A stretch of 64,000 nt of DNA, taken from the NCBI RefSeq assembly GCF_006636215.1, contig NZ_VIFM01000031.1, positions 1 to 64,000 of the forward strand. The letters run 5' to 3'. This DNA is from Myxococcus llanfairpwllgwyngyllgogerychwyrndrobwllllantysiliogogogochensis (GTDB lineage Bacteria > Myxococcota > Myxococcia > Myxococcales > Myxococcaceae). Under the pieces are notes generated by a model that was given only the letters and a program-made list of their open reading frames with translations, was not told where the DNA came from and did no database searches. This document shows positions 24,446 to 32,750 of this stretch, piece by piece; positions within the stretch are counted from its first letter, which is position 1, and the number at the start of each line of letters is the position of its first letter. Both the position numbers and the translations under genes were made by a program.

Positions 24446-25366
24446 TCAGCCCTGGGGAAACACCTGGTTCCAGTCCGAGCGCATGCTCACCACCGTCCAC
24501 CCGTCCTTCCCGGCGACATCCAGTGCCCGGTCCAGTCGTCCCGTCTTCGCCTCGCGGTCATACGCGTACTCCCGCACCGCGTCGTCGTGGTGGAGCAGCA
24601 AGCGCAGCCGAGGTCCATCTCCCGAGCCCGCGTACTGCAACATCTGGAGGTCCCCGTCCGAGTTGCCGAACGCCAGCACCGGCCGCTTCCCGATGTGCAG
24701 GTGGATGTTGATGGGTTTGCCCTCGCCATCGTCGAGGCTGGTGAGGCCAGGCAGCTTCACCAGCACGGGCTGGCCGTCCCGCAGGTCGAAGTGTGTCTTC
24801 CCGCTGCTCCCAATCACATGCGACGAGGGGATGCCGTACGTCTCCTCGCTGAACGCCCGCAGGAAGTCGATGCCTCCACCCGAGACGATGTGCAGGTCGA
24901 ACCCATGCGTCCGCAGGAGGTCCAGCAGCTCCAGCATCGGCTGGTAGATGCAGTGGGTGAAGGGCCGCTGGAAGCGCGGATGCTTCGCGGTCGCCAGCCA
25001 CGCCTTCGCCGTCCGGGAGAACTCCCCCGTGGTCATCCCCGCGTGTGTCGCCGCGATGAGCGCCGCGGCGTCATGCTCCGTGAGCTTGCGCAGCGCCTCC
25101 TCGTCCCCCTCGATGAGCGCCTGGAAGGGTTGTTGCTTCCGCCACTCCGGATGCGCGGGTGCCAGCTCCCGGAGCCGGTCCACGACGAAGTGGGCCTGCA
25201 CGTACATGGGCTGCTCCGACCAGAGCGTGCCGTCGTTGTCGAAGACCGCGACCCGGTCCTCCGGCCGAACGAAGCTGGATGCCCCGTCCGTGGTCACCGC
25301 ATCGACGAAGTCCAGCAGCGCCCTGCGCGCCGCGCCGTCATTCCAGGAGGGAAGGGGAGCGCTCAT
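24446..25366 (-). CDS. HAD-superfamily phosphatase
   Basis: 306 residues. HAD motif I is VAVFDNDGTLWSE (about residues 38-50, nucleophile Asp and acid Asp), motif II lies in FDLHIVSGGGIDF, motif III Lys is probably in the central region, and motif IV is PVLAFGNSDGDLQML near 235. It resembles the phosphoserine-phosphatase-like branch with an alpha-helical cap inserted after motif I. Substrate unknown. The start lies 9 bases downstream of the antiporter stop, so it is the second gene of a two-gene minus-strand operon with that transporter. Confidence 0.82.
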   Translation of the reverse strand: MSAPLPSWNDGAARRALLDFVDAVTTDGASSFVRPEDRVAVFDNDGTLWSEQPMYVQAHFVVDRLRELAPAHPEWRKQQPFQALIEGDEEALRKLTEHDAAALIAATHAGMTTGEFSRTAKAWLATAKHPRFQRPFTHCIYQPMLELLDLLRTHGFDLHIVSGGGIDFLRAFSEETYGIPSSHVIGSSGKTHFDLRDGQPVLVKLPGLTSLDDGEGKPINIHLHIGKRPVLAFGNSDGDLQMLQYAGSGDGPRLRLLLHHDDAVREYAYDREAKTGRLDRALDVAGKDGWTVVSMRSDWNQVFPQG

Positions 25367-25375
25367 GGCGTTCTC

Positions 25376-27211
25376 TCAGCCCATCAGGGCGAACATGTAG
25401 CAGATGAGGGTGAGCAGCAGGTTCGAGATGGCGAACGTCACCGGATAGCCGATCGCCGGGACGATGCTCTTCGACGCCTCCTGTGCGGCCCTCATGCCGG
25501 CGCTGTTGCAGCGCGCTCCGGCGATGGCGCCCATCAACACGGCGCTGTTCATCTTGAAGATGTACTGGCCCACCATCCACCCGACGATGGGAGGAACGAA
25601 GGCCGCGATGGAGCCGATGATGAGCGTGGGCGCCAGCAGACCGCCCGCGATGGCGTGCGCCACGCCCGCTCCCGAGTTCAACCCCAGGATGGCGATGAAG
25701 ACGTTCAGCCCGACATCCTCGAGCAGCTGACGCGCGGACTCCGGGAACGGACCGCCGAGCGCCGGGTTGTGCGTTCGCAAGATGCTCAACCCGATGCTGA
25801 CGACGAGCAGCCCCACCGCGGAGCCCAGGCTGAACTGGATGCCGAACATGGGGACCGTGATGGCGCCCAGCAGCGCACCCGCGGCGAGCCCCAGGCCGAG
25901 CGTGATGATGTCCGTGGACAGGCTGGGCTTCACCGGCGGCCCCAGCACCTTGCCCAGCTCCGCCACCCGCTTGGGGCTGCCGGTGATGCGCAGCACGTCA
26001 CCCTTGTTGACCGCCTGGTCCTGGCTCACCGGAAGCTGGTCACCCGCCCGGAAGAGCGCGTTGAGGTAGATGCCTTGGCCCATCCGCAGCGCCAGCTCTC
26101 CCAGCGTCTTTCCGATGACGTCCTTGTTGTGGACGATGAACTCCACCGTGTCGAACTTCACGTTCCGCAGCTTCGAGTCGTCCACCTCCGGCCCGATGCG
26201 CGGCCCGCCCGCCAGGAGCAGCGAGACGGGGCCGAGCATCGCCACCTCGTCACCGCGACTGAGCACCAGATCCGGCGGCGGGTTGTAGACGCGCCCCTTG
26301 TGGTAGATGCGCTCGATGGCGACCCGCGGATGCGCATGGTCCAGGTCCGCCACCGTGCGCCCCTCCAGCGCCGGGTTCTCCACCCGGAAGACCCGCAGGT
26401 CCAACGGCATGTAGCCCCGGATGAACGAGTCCGCGGTGCCCGGCAGCGGCGCGGAGTCCTCGCCCGCCAGCTCCTTCTCCATCGCCTTGCCGTCCGCCAC
26501 CGCGTCCTTGCCGAACATCTTCGGCATCACCGACATCAACACAGTGAAGACAACCATGCTGATGCAGTAGAGGAACGCGTAGGACGTGGTGAGGTTGCCC
26601 GGTGCCTGGCGCGCCGCTTCCCCGGACAGGGCCGCGGAGCCACTGGCCAGCGCCGCCTGCGCCGCGCCGAACCCCGGGGTGGCCGTGTTCGCACCCGAGA
26701 GGATACCCGCCAGCAACCCCGGCGCCAGGTGCGTGAAGAAGCGCGACGCATAGACGAGCGCCGACGACAGCAGCGGCACCAGCAGCGCCAGGATGATGAG
26801 GTGCTTGCCCTCCCGGTGGATACCGCCGAGGAACTGGGGCCCCACCTTCATGCCGATGGCGAAGATGAAGAGATTGAAGAACACCGTGCTGGTGAACTCC
26901 GGCAGGGTGTACTCGATGTTGAAGGACTGGAAGGCCCAGAAGCTGACGATGAGGGCGAGAAGCAAGGTCGCGGCCGTGGAGCCCATGCCCACGCCCTTCA
27001 CCTTCACCTCCCCGAGCGCGTAACCCACGGCCACGACGAGGAACAGCAGGATGAAGGGCTGACGGCGCAGGTAGTCCAGGATGGCGCCGAAGACGCCGTG
27101 GGGATGCGGCTGCATGGCAGGCGGCGGCTGTCCCTGTGCGAAGGCGATGACAGCCAGCCCGACGACGGCGGCTCCTGCGAGAATGGCGGCATGGCGCGCT
27201 TGGCTTCTCAT
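25376..27211 (-). CDS. Aspartate:alanine-exchanger-type antiporter (AAE/AspT family) with RCK_C domains
   Basis: 611 residues. Two membrane halves of about five helices each (residues about 10-190 and 395-610) flank a central soluble region with two TrkA-C-like domains (for example FRVENPALEGRTVADLD and DVIGKTLGELALRMGQGIYL). This is the layout of the AspT/YidE/YbjL family. The duplicated transport motifs are visible in FAIGMKVGPQFLGG and NVFIAILGLNSGAGVA. The N-terminal hydrophobic segment may be cleaved or the first helix. It could exchange aspartate for alanine with the aspartate decarboxylase encoded at 8072-9745, but the genes are 16 kb apart and the substrate of most family members is unknown. 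Confidence 0.82.
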   Translation of the reverse strand: MRSQARHAAILAGAAVVGLAVIAFAQGQPPPAMQPHPHGVFGAILDYLRRQPFILLFLVVAVGYALGEVKVKGVGMGSTAATLLLALIVSFWAFQSFNIEYTLPEFTSTVFFNLFIFAIGMKVGPQFLGGIHREGKHLIILALLVPLLSSALVYASRFFTHLAPGLLAGILSGANTATPGFGAAQAALASGSAALSGEAARQAPGNLTTSYAFLYCISMVVFTVLMSVMPKMFGKDAVADGKAMEKELAGEDSAPLPGTADSFIRGYMPLDLRVFRVENPALEGRTVADLDHAHPRVAIERIYHKGRVYNPPPDLVLSRGDEVAMLGPVSLLLAGGPRIGPEVDDSKLRNVKFDTVEFIVHNKDVIGKTLGELALRMGQGIYLNALFRAGDQLPVSQDQAVNKGDVLRITGSPKRVAELGKVLGPPVKPSLSTDIITLGLGLAAGALLGAITVPMFGIQFSLGSAVGLLVVSIGLSILRTHNPALGGPFPESARQLLEDVGLNVFIAILGLNSGAGVAHAIAGGLLAPTLIIGSIAAFVPPIVGWMVGQYIFKMNSAVLMGAIAGARCNSAGMRAAQEASKSIVPAIGYPVTFAISNLLLTLICYMFALMG

Positions 27212-27306
27212 GCGAGCGTCCCTCCAGATATCAATCCAGGGTAGTGCGTGGCCCTCCTCTCAGGAGGAGCCCCGCGGGGAGAGGCGGGCGTGGAATCGTG
27301 CGCCCG

Positions 27307-27334
27307 CCCCGGGAGGCCGCCGGGGCCTCCGGGG
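27307..27334 (-). terminator. GC-rich hairpin after the beta-barrel gene
   Basis: CCCCGGGAGGCC pairs with GGGGCCTCCGGGG with only a few mispaired bases and a tiny loop, starting about 17 bases downstream of the stop of the minus-strand OMP gene. No T-run. A second stem (GGCGGGCG/CGCCCGCC) follows it nearer 27290. Confidence 0.45.
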
Positions 27335-27350
27335 CGTCATGGCGCGGGCC

Positions 27351-28067
27351 TCAGAAGCGGACGCCCAGGTTGATGGGCAGGTACTGGCCGTTCGCCCGTC
27401 GCGAGCCCGTCGGCGTGTCGTACTCAGGGCCGAAGATGTAGTGGTAGCGCGCTTCCAGATAGACGCGCATCGGGCCGTAGACGCGATAGGAGACGCCCAC
27501 GCCGCCGTTCAACCCGAAGTCCGTCGTGCTGCGCGAGCCGATGACGGTGTCCACCGGGACGACGTCGCTGGTGCAGAAGAGCAACCACGGGTCGCAGACC
27601 GGGACGAGCGCCGCGCCGGCGAACTGGGTGAGCTCCACCTTGCGATAGTACAGGCCCGGGCCACCGGTGATGTAGAGACCGAGCCGTCCTTTCGGCGCGA
27701 CGCCGATGAGCAGGTTGAGATCTCCGTACTGCATGATGTGGTCGCCGGAGAGGCTGGTGTCCGCCAGCAGGCCCTCTTTCACGTCGTAGTCGCTGTACTG
27801 GTATTCCGCGTGGAGGCTGATGCGCTCGGTGAGGTGATAGCCCGCGCCGAGCAGGAAGCCCCAGCCCTCCTTGAACCGGCTGTTGGTTTCAAAGAGTGGG
27901 AAGACGACGCCCACGCCCAGGTTGAACGTGAAGCTGCCAGCCACGGGTGGCTCCTGTTCGATGAAGTCCTCCTTGGATTCGGCCGCCTGTCTCAACGCAC
28001 CTCCCAGGGCGGGCGGAGCGGTGAGCAGCGTGGTCAGCATCAGGGACATGACGAAGAACCGAGACAT
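27351..28067 (-). CDS. Outer-membrane beta-barrel protein (OmpA/OmpW-like barrel)
   Basis: 238 residues with a signal peptide (FFVMSLMLTTLLTAPPALG, cleavage near 22). The mature part is alternating amphipathic strands (SFTFNLGVGVVFPL, ISLHAEYQYSDYD, LGLYITGGPGLYY, VYLEARYHYIFG) with an aromatic C-terminal residue (INLGVRF), the signature for BAM-mediated insertion. Eight strands are likely. Two loop cysteines (CDPWLLFC) may form a disulfide. Function unknown; divergent from the second SulP gene. Confidence 0.8.
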   Translation of the reverse strand: MSRFFVMSLMLTTLLTAPPALGGALRQAAESKEDFIEQEPPVAGSFTFNLGVGVVFPLFETNSRFKEGWGFLLGAGYHLTERISLHAEYQYSDYDVKEGLLADTSLSGDHIMQYGDLNLLIGVAPKGRLGLYITGGPGLYYRKVELTQFAGAALVPVCDPWLLFCTSDVVPVDTVIGSRSTTDFGLNGGVGVSYRVYGPMRVYLEARYHYIFGPEYDTPTGSRRANGQYLPINLGVRF

Positions 28068-28281
28068 GAGACGTCCTCCTGACTGAGTCGGGTGAAGCTG
28101 GGGACGTGGCCGCGCGCGGGCCCGGAGCGCTTCGGGCTCGTCGCTCCCTCACGTGGGGCTTGTCCGTCGTCCTTCAAGCAGAAGCCCCGCCGGGCGCCTG
28201 CCCCTCCCCGGAAGCCCATGCGGACGATTCACGAGCGACGCACCGTCAGAGCGCGGGTTCCCACCGGAGCGAGACGAGACG

Positions 28282-30030
28282 ATGAAGCTCACGGCGACAG
28301 ACGGATGGCGAAGCGCGCGGCGGTTCGTTCCGGGCCTGAGCTGGGTGCGGGGCTATCAGAAGTCCTGGCTGCGTCCGGACCTGCTCTCCGCGCTGACCAT
28401 TGGCGCCATGCTGGTGCCGCAAGGGCTGGCCTACGCGCAGATCGTCGGCGTCAGGCCTGTCGCCGGGCTGTACGCGGGCGCCATCGCCATGCTGGCCTAT
28501 GCGCTGTTCGGGCCCTCCCGACACATGCTGCTCGGACCGGAGGCGGGTGCCGCCATCATCGCCGCGAGCGCGCTGGCGGGTGTCGCGGGCACGGACCCCG
28601 CCCGCTACGCCTCGCTCGCCGCGCTCCTGGCGTTGATGGTGGGCCTCATCAGCCTGGCGGCCGGGCTGTTCAAGACGGGCGCGCTCGCGGACTTCCTCTC
28701 CAAACCCATCCTCATCGGCTACACCAACGGCGCGGCGCTCATCATCATCGGCAGCCAGCTGGCGCGGATGTTCGGCCTGGAGCGCAAGGCCAACGACTTT
28801 CCGGGGCAGGTGTTGGAGGTGGGGCAGAACCTGGGAAAGACGCATCTGCCCACGCTGCTGCTCGGGCTGGGAATCATCGTCGTCCTCGTGCTCCTGCGGC
28901 GCTTCCTGCCGAAGCTGCCCGGACCGCTGATCCTCGTGGTGCTCACCACCGTGGCCGCGGAAGTGTTCCAGCTCCATCACGGAGGGGTGAAGGTCGTCGG
29001 GCCCGTCGCCGCCGCACCGCCGTCCCTGGGCCTGCCCTCGGTGGGCTTCTCCGATGTCCGGGTCCTGCTCCCGGCCGCGCTGAGCCTCGCGCTGGTCAAC
29101 TACGCCGGCTCCGTGCTCACCGGCCGCCTCTACGCGGACAAGCACCGGTACCACCTGGACGGCAATCAGGAGTTCCTCGGGCAGGCGGCCGCGAACCTGG
29201 CCAATGCCTTCACGCAGGGGTTCCCGGTGACAGGGAGCGACTCGCGCACCGCGGTCAATGACGCCATGGGCGGCAAGTCACAGCTGGTGGGGGTCGTCGC
29301 CGCCGTGCTGGTCACCGTGTTCGCGCTCTTCCTCACGCCGCTGCTCAAGAACCTCCCGCTGGTGACGCTCGGGGGCATCGTCATCGTCGCGGCGGTGTAC
29401 CTGATGGATGTGGCCGCCGTCATCGCGCTGTGGCGCGTGCGGCGCGTGGAAGCGGTGCTCGCGGTGGTGACGACGCTCGGCGTGCTGGTGCTGGGCATCC
29501 TCCAGGGCATCCTCATCGCCGTGGCGCTGGCCCTGGGCGACCTCATCCGTCGCGCGGCGCACCCGCACGACGCCGTCCTGGGCGAGCGTGAAGGCGTGCC
29601 CGGCTGGCACGACGTCAGCCGACACACGGGCACGCACACGGTTCCGGGCCTCCTCGTCTATCGCTTCGACGCGCCCATGTTCTTCGCCAATGCCCGCCAC
29701 CTGCGGGAGCAGCTTCGCGCGCTGGTCGCTCGGGCGAAGCCCCCCGTGAAGGAAGTCGTGTTGGACGCGAGCGCGGTGTTCGACCTGGACGTCACCGCCG
29801 CCGACGGCCTGGAGAAGCTGCGCCGCGAGCTGGAGGCCCAGGGCATCGTCCTGGTCATCGCGGATGCGAACGCGCCGCTGCGCGGGATGCTGCGTCGCAC
29901 GGGGATGATGGAGCGGCTGGGCGAGGAGAACGTCTATCTCACCGTAGAGGCCGCCGTGGCCCGCTTCCAGAAACGCGGACCAGGCACGAGCCCCGAGTCC
30001 GAGCCACCTTCGCCCCCCGCCTCCCACTGA
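28282..30030 (+). CDS. SulP-family anion transporter with STAS domain (second copy)
   Basis: 582 residues. Helix-1 signature ALTIGAMLVPQGLAYAQIVGVRPVAGLYAG, helix-10 region FTQGFPVTGSDSRTAVNDAMGGKSQ, then a STAS domain (VKEVVLDASAVFDLDVTAADGLEKL, about residues 490-515). PVTGSDSRTAVN is closer to plant-like and bacterial sulfate carriers than the corresponding region of the first copy. It lacks the long C-terminal tail of the protein at 16172-18049, so the two are paralogues, not recent duplicates. Start 28282 is in frame after GGAG; the upstream in-frame start at 28153 would put unrelated residues before helix 1. Confidence 0.88.
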   Translation: MKLTATDGWRSARRFVPGLSWVRGYQKSWLRPDLLSALTIGAMLVPQGLAYAQIVGVRPVAGLYAGAIAMLAYALFGPSRHMLLGPEAGAAIIAASALAGVAGTDPARYASLAALLALMVGLISLAAGLFKTGALADFLSKPILIGYTNGAALIIIGSQLARMFGLERKANDFPGQVLEVGQNLGKTHLPTLLLGLGIIVVLVLLRRFLPKLPGPLILVVLTTVAAEVFQLHHGGVKVVGPVAAAPPSLGLPSVGFSDVRVLLPAALSLALVNYAGSVLTGRLYADKHRYHLDGNQEFLGQAAANLANAFTQGFPVTGSDSRTAVNDAMGGKSQLVGVVAAVLVTVFALFLTPLLKNLPLVTLGGIVIVAAVYLMDVAAVIALWRVRRVEAVLAVVTTLGVLVLGILQGILIAVALALGDLIRRAAHPHDAVLGEREGVPGWHDVSRHTGTHTVPGLLVYRFDAPMFFANARHLREQLRALVARAKPPVKEVVLDASAVFDLDVTAADGLEKLRRELEAQGIVLVIADANAPLRGMLRRTGMMERLGEENVYLTVEAAVARFQKRGPGTSPESEPPSPPASH

Positions 30031-30121
30031 CGCGCGGCTCAGCGGGGCCTTGATTGGTTGCCCGCTGGGAACGCGCTCCGGGCTGCCCGCCTGGCCCGGG
30101 GCTTCTTATCTAGAAGAGGGC

Positions 30122-31192
30122 ATGTGGACTCCTCCCTCCCATCCCGCCTTCCCCCTGCGTGAGAAGCACCCGGCGCAGCAGGGAGACGGACGCGGCGGAC
30201 TGCCTCCTCGACGTGAGCAGTTGCTCCAGGCCCGCATCAAGGACCTGTCGCTGCGGCTGGCGGGGACGCCGCTGGAGCGGCACATCGACCAGCTCTACGC
30301 GGAGCTGGAGTCGCGAGGCATCTCCTTCAAGCCCCAGTGCTACCTGTCCGACGAGTGGGGCTGTCCTTCCGGCGTGCCCGTCATCGGTGTGCCGTTCTAC
30401 CTGGCGGACCCGGACCTGCACTCCATCGAGGCGGAGCTGGGCGGCGGCGTGGAGACGGAAGGGGAGATCCTCATGTACCTGCGCCACGAGGCCGGGCACG
30501 CCTTCAACTACGCCCACCAGCTCTACGAGACGGAGGAGTGGCGCAAGCAGTTCGGCGACTACTCGCGACCGTACCGCGACGACTACAAGGCGCGGCCCTT
30601 CTCGCGGCGCTACGTCCACCACATCGCGGGCTGGTACGCGCAGAAGCACCCGGACGAGGACTTCGCGGAGACCTTCGCGGTGTGGCTCACGCCGGACAGC
30701 GACTGGCGCAAGCGCTACCAGGGCTGGGGCGCGCTGCGGAAGCTCCAGTACGTGGAGGACACGGTGGGGCGGCTGGGCCGTACGCCACCGCGCGTGCAGT
30801 TGGCCCAGCCGGACCTGACGACAGAGGAGATGGAGGGCACGGTCCTCGACCACTATCGGCAGCGGGAGCTGGACCAGAAGGTGGACCTGGAGCTGCGCGA
30901 CGCGTTCGACCAGTTCCTGGAGGACATCTTCGAGGGGCCCGGCGTGGCGCCGGTGCGCGCGGAGACGTTGGTTCGCGCCGAGCGGCAGCGGCTCTTGTCG
31001 AGCGTGAGCCACTACACGGGTGTCAGTCCCAGCGTGGTGCGGGCGCTGTTGGACCACCTGGGAGACAGGACCGCGTCGCTGGGGCTCACGCTGCATCCGG
31101 ATGACAGCAGGGAGGCGGCGCTGCGCATCGCCTCGCTCGTGACGGCCCTGGCGATGAATCACCTCTACACCGACCGCTTCTTCGAGGAGTGA
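30122..31192 (+). CDS. Putative zinc metallopeptidase (gluzincin-like, HEAGH motif)
   Basis: 356 residues, no signal peptide. Zinc motif LRHEAGHAFNYAHQLY (HExxH at about residues 122-126) and a downstream glutamate in DEDFAETFAVWL (about 180-191) fit a gluzincin active site. The remaining sequence is mostly helical and charged, with a C-terminal domain of about 120 residues lacking known motifs. AGAAGAGG precedes the ATG. The ATP-grasp ligase gene begins two bases after its stop, so the pair is translationally coupled; joint action on a peptide is likely but inferred. Being apparently cytoplasmic, it is unlikely to be a secreted predatory protease. Confidence 0.75.
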   Translation: MWTPPSHPAFPLREKHPAQQGDGRGGLPPRREQLLQARIKDLSLRLAGTPLERHIDQLYAELESRGISFKPQCYLSDEWGCPSGVPVIGVPFYLADPDLHSIEAELGGGVETEGEILMYLRHEAGHAFNYAHQLYETEEWRKQFGDYSRPYRDDYKARPFSRRYVHHIAGWYAQKHPDEDFAETFAVWLTPDSDWRKRYQGWGALRKLQYVEDTVGRLGRTPPRVQLAQPDLTTEEMEGTVLDHYRQRELDQKVDLELRDAFDQFLEDIFEGPGVAPVRAETLVRAERQRLLSSVSHYTGVSPSVVRALLDHLGDRTASLGLTLHPDDSREAALRIASLVTALAMNHLYTDRFFEE

Positions 31193-31194
31193 AC

Positions 31195-32223
31195 ATGGCC
31201 CCGGGCCCCTGGCGCATCGCGGTCCTCCACTATCAGCCGAAGGGCGAGCCGGCGGACGCTGTCATGGGGCAGGTCCGCTCGGCGCTCGAGGAGGGCGGAC
31301 ACGAGACCGTGGCCATTGGCGTGGACGAGAGCGTGTCCGACCTGGTCCGCATGGTGGGCCGCAGTCGCGCGGACCTGGTCTTCAACATCTGCGAGACGTT
31401 CGCCGACGACTACCGGCTGGAGGTCAACGTCGCCGCGATGTTGGAGCTGGCGCGGGTGCCCTTCACGGGCTCTGGGACGGCGGGGCTGCTGCTGGCGCAG
31501 GACAAGATCCTCACCAAGCAGCTCCTCCAGTACCACGGGGTGCTCACGCCCCGGTTCGCCACCTTCGATGGGGCGTCCTTGCAGACGAGCGGCGATCTAC
31601 GCTTCCCGGTGGTGGTGAAGCCGGCCCGCTCGGATGCGTCGCTGGGGCTGGGCGTGGAGAAGGACCTGGAGGGGCTGGCCCGGCGCGTGCGGAGGATTCA
31701 AGAGGAATTCGGTGACGAGGCGCTCGCGGAGGAGTTCATCGAAGGGCGCGAGCTGTACGTGGGCGTGCTGGGCGACCCCTCGCGGCCGGAGGTGCTGCCG
31801 GTTGTGGAGCTGGACTTCGGCGCGAAGTGGAGCCGCAAGCGGATGAAGATCGCCAACCGCGAGGTGAAGTTCGGCCCGGAGACCGCGGGCAGCCCGAGGC
31901 TGGTGCTGCCCACGGATTTGTCGGATGAGCTGCTGGGGCGCGTCTCCCGCGCCGCCATCACCGCGTTCCGGGCGCTCAAGCTGCGCGACTACGCCCGCAT
32001 CGACTTCAGGCTCTCCAGTGGGACGAAGGACCCCTATCTCCTGGAGGTGAATCCGAATCCCTACCTGGAGGCGCAGTGCGAGGTGGCGCTCGGCGCGCGG
32101 GAGCGGGGGCTGTCGTATCCCGCGCTCATCCGTTATATCGCCGACACCGCGATGCAGCGGCAGGTGTCCCCGCGCATGAAGGCCGTGCCCGTGACGGAGG
32201 CGCAGTCCGTGCCGCGGGTGTGA
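31195..32223 (+). CDS. ATP-grasp ligase, D-alanine-D-alanine-ligase-like
   Basis: 342 residues, normal length for Ddl. N-terminal pre-ATP-grasp domain (NICETFADDYRLEVNVAAMLEL), GLLLAQDKILTKQLLQYHGV, the ATP-binding FPVVVKPARSDASLGLGV, LAEEFIEGRELYVGVLGD, and the Mg-site strand LLEVNPNPYLEAQCEVA (E and N ligands). The Ddl-specific substrate loop is not conserved (YLEAQCE in place of the usual TLPGFT), so the substrate is probably not D-alanine. It follows the zinc peptidase gene by two bases, suggesting a peptide-ligating or tailoring unit. ATG 31195 is preferred over GTG 31189, which overlaps the upstream stop. Confidence 0.82.
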   Translation: MAPGPWRIAVLHYQPKGEPADAVMGQVRSALEEGGHETVAIGVDESVSDLVRMVGRSRADLVFNICETFADDYRLEVNVAAMLELARVPFTGSGTAGLLLAQDKILTKQLLQYHGVLTPRFATFDGASLQTSGDLRFPVVVKPARSDASLGLGVEKDLEGLARRVRRIQEEFGDEALAEEFIEGRELYVGVLGDPSRPEVLPVVELDFGAKWSRKRMKIANREVKFGPETAGSPRLVLPTDLSDELLGRVSRAAITAFRALKLRDYARIDFRLSSGTKDPYLLEVNPNPYLEAQCEVALGARERGLSYPALIRYIADTAMQRQVSPRMKAVPVTEAQSVPRV

Positions 32224-32317
32224 GGGGGAATCTCTGGGGGCCAGAGGACGTTGAAGCCGGAGGGGCGAGGCGCTATAGACCTCGCCGTCCGTTGTTCCCA
32301 GGGAGGGGACAGCGGGC

Positions 32318-32358
32318 CCGGACGAGGTGCGCCGTACCCGGTCACGACAAGACGACGC
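32318..32358 (+). promoter_or_regulatory. Guanidine-III riboswitch (ykkC-III class)
   Basis: A 41-base element upstream of the SMR exporter gene. It begins CCGGACGAGGTGC, continues GCCGTACCCGGTCAC and ends GACAAGACGACGC. By recall this is within about two substitutions of the published guanidine-III aptamer from Thermobifida fusca, including the two strands that pair to form the pseudoknot and the CGAGG and GACAAGACG conserved segments. It lies 21 bases before the ATG, with AGGAG at 32366-32370 immediately after it. This fits translational control: guanidinium binding would stabilise the pseudoknot and free the ribosome site. Confidence 0.9.
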
Positions 32359-32379
32359 TCATCTCAGGAGTCGTACGTC

Positions 32380-32706
32380 ATGGCGTGGATCATTCTCCTC
32401 ATCGCGGGGCTGCTCGAGGTGTGCTGGGCCGTGGGCCTCAAGTACACCGAGGGCTTCACCCGTCTCGTCCCCAGCGTCCTCACGGGCGTGGCCATCGTCG
32501 CCAGCATGTTCCTGCTGTCCACGGCGGCGAAGACCTTGCCCATCGGCACGGCCTACGCGGTGTGGGTTGGCATCGGAGCGCTCGGTGCGGCGGTGCTGGG
32601 CGTGGTGCTCTTCCACGAGCCCATCTCCCCGCTGCGCATCCTCTTCCTGTCCATGCTCCTGGTCGCCATCATCGGACTGAAGGCCACCAGCGGCGCGGGG
32701 CACTGA
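32380..32706 (+). CDS. gdx: Guanidinium exporter Gdx (SMR family, SugE type)
   Basis: 108 residues, four transmembrane helices, dual-topology SMR protein. The conserved membrane glutamate is in IAGLLEVCWAVGLKYT (E13), followed by the SugE/Gdx-type GTAYAVWVGIGALG in helix 3 and IGLKATSG at the C-terminus. SMR proteins of the Gdx clade export guanidinium in exchange for two protons; those of the Qac/EmrE clade export drugs. The riboswitch immediately upstream decides for Gdx. ATG with AGGAG 10 bases upstream; longer in-frame starts run through the riboswitch and are not used. Confidence 0.93.
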   Translation: MAWIILLIAGLLEVCWAVGLKYTEGFTRLVPSVLTGVAIVASMFLLSTAAKTLPIGTAYAVWVGIGALGAAVLGVVLFHEPISPLRILFLSMLLVAIIGLKATSGAGH

Positions 32707-32750
32707 GGTCCGTTCGCGAGCAGTAGTTGCGTGTGGTATCCAGCTTTTCC

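Noticed and set aside
24353-27244. Long plus-strand open frame of about 963 residues
   Set aside because: Shadow of the antiporter and phosphatase; composition is Arg/His/Gln-rich as expected for an antisense frame.
32318-32358. Guanidine-II (mini-ykkC) motif
   Set aside because: The two ACGR hairpins of class II are absent, and the sequence matches the class III pseudoknot instead.
32380-32706. Quaternary-ammonium resistance pump
   Set aside because: The usual automatic label for SMR proteins; the guanidine riboswitch and SugE-type helix 3 favour a guanidinium exporter.
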